Below are positions 63,540 through 64,000 of a stretch of 64,000 nucleotides of DNA, one piece after another. Below the pieces are notes generated by a model. That model was not told the DNA's origin. It saw only the letters and a program-made list of their open reading frames with translations, and ran no database searches. The DNA comes from an uncultured Bacteroides sp. (GTDB taxonomy: Bacteria > Bacteroidota > Bacteroidia > Bacteroidales > Bacteroidaceae): positions 2,901,750 to 2,965,749 of the forward strand of contig NZ_OY782495.1 of assembly GCF_963677715.1 (NCBI RefSeq). The letters run 5' to 3'. Within the stretch, counting starts at the first letter, position 1. Every line of letters begins with the position of its first letter. The position numbers and the translations under genes are program-made.

Positions 63540-64000
63540 AAAGAAAGTAAGTAAGGGCGCATGGCGGATGCCTTGGCTCTCGGAGGCGATGAAGGACGTG
63601 ATAAGCTGCGATAAGCTTCGGGTAGGTGCAAATAACCTTTGATCCGAAGATTTCCGAATGGGACAACCCGTTATCTTGAAGAGATATCATCCATCACTGA
63701 TGGAGGCTAACGCAGGGAACTGAAACATCTTAGTACCTGCAGGAAAAGAAAATAAATAATGATTCCGCAAGTAGTGGCGAGCGAACGCGGAATAGCCCAA
63801 ACCATGTATGTTACGGCATATATGGGGTTGTAGGACCACGTTGTGGGACGAAATCAAGCGAGAAGAACACTCTGGAAAGTGTGGTCGTAGACGGTGATAA
63901 CCCGGTATTCGAAGTTTGATGAACCCTAGTGGTATCCTGAGTAGTGCGGAGCACGAGGAATTCTGCATGAATCTGCCGGGACCATCCGGTAAGGCTAAAT
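63540..64000 (+). rRNA. 23S ribosomal RNA, 5' part
   Basis: The start is placed by the AAGGGCGCATGGCGGATGCC segment, the counterpart of E. coli ACACGGTGGATGCC. The gene runs off the window. The exact 5' end is uncertain by several bases. Confidence 0.93.

Overview
The window comes from a Bacteroides-type bacterium (order Bacteroidales). The 16S rRNA reads as Bacteroides, promoters carry the TAnnTTTG -7 box of this group, and the sppA-lpxK-punA-thiL gene order is typical of it. I cannot name the species.

Layout. 1-2932: a clipped TolC-like efflux gene, an outer-membrane protein of unknown role, a decayed beta-barrel gene and an outer-membrane phospholipase A. About 2929-55450: an integrative and conjugative element (ICE) of the CTnDOT-like Bacteroidales family. 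Its integrase lies against a tRNA-Phe gene on the right. The left end is either near rteC or, more likely, beyond the window. 55571-60323: chromosomal genes thiL, punA, lpxK and sppA. 60324-61511: a long non-coding stretch with palindromes, a pyrimidine tract and three tandem rRNA promoters. 61512-64000: 16S rRNA, tRNA-Ile, tRNA-Ala and the start of 23S rRNA.

The ICE backbone is rteC, xis-like HTH genes, ardA, topB (broken), a DUF3945-type gene, mobC, mobB and mobA, traA to traQ, an M23 peptidase, parB and int. An IS66 element with perfect ends sits in the last codons of the relaxase gene. Five backbone units (DUF3945/topB, mobC, tra start, traE onward, xis pair) share a 27-bp box placed 36-37 bp before a -7 box. 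This looks like one ICE-wide transfer regulon.

Between backbone blocks lie AT-rich cargo modules that look like anti-phage systems: (1) a two-unknown plus GIY-YIG cluster (7.3-9.2 kb); (2) a CBASS operon (HNH-SAVED effector, CD-NTase, E2-like protein, then a lipoprotein and two small proteins), divergent from a sigma-like/small protein/ImmA-type peptidase operon across a symmetric operator (13.2-19.1 kb); (3) a GHKL ATPase fused to a putative nuclease, with a partner (21.4-24.2 kb); (4) a block with AlbA_2-AbiTii, SIR2 plus membrane protein, HNH plus DUF3800, and an interrupted Mrr-like nuclease (42.1-50.1 kb). The best candidates for something undescribed are the sigma/peptidase-controlled CBASS with its lipoprotein, the GHKL-nuclease pair, and the shared regulatory box.
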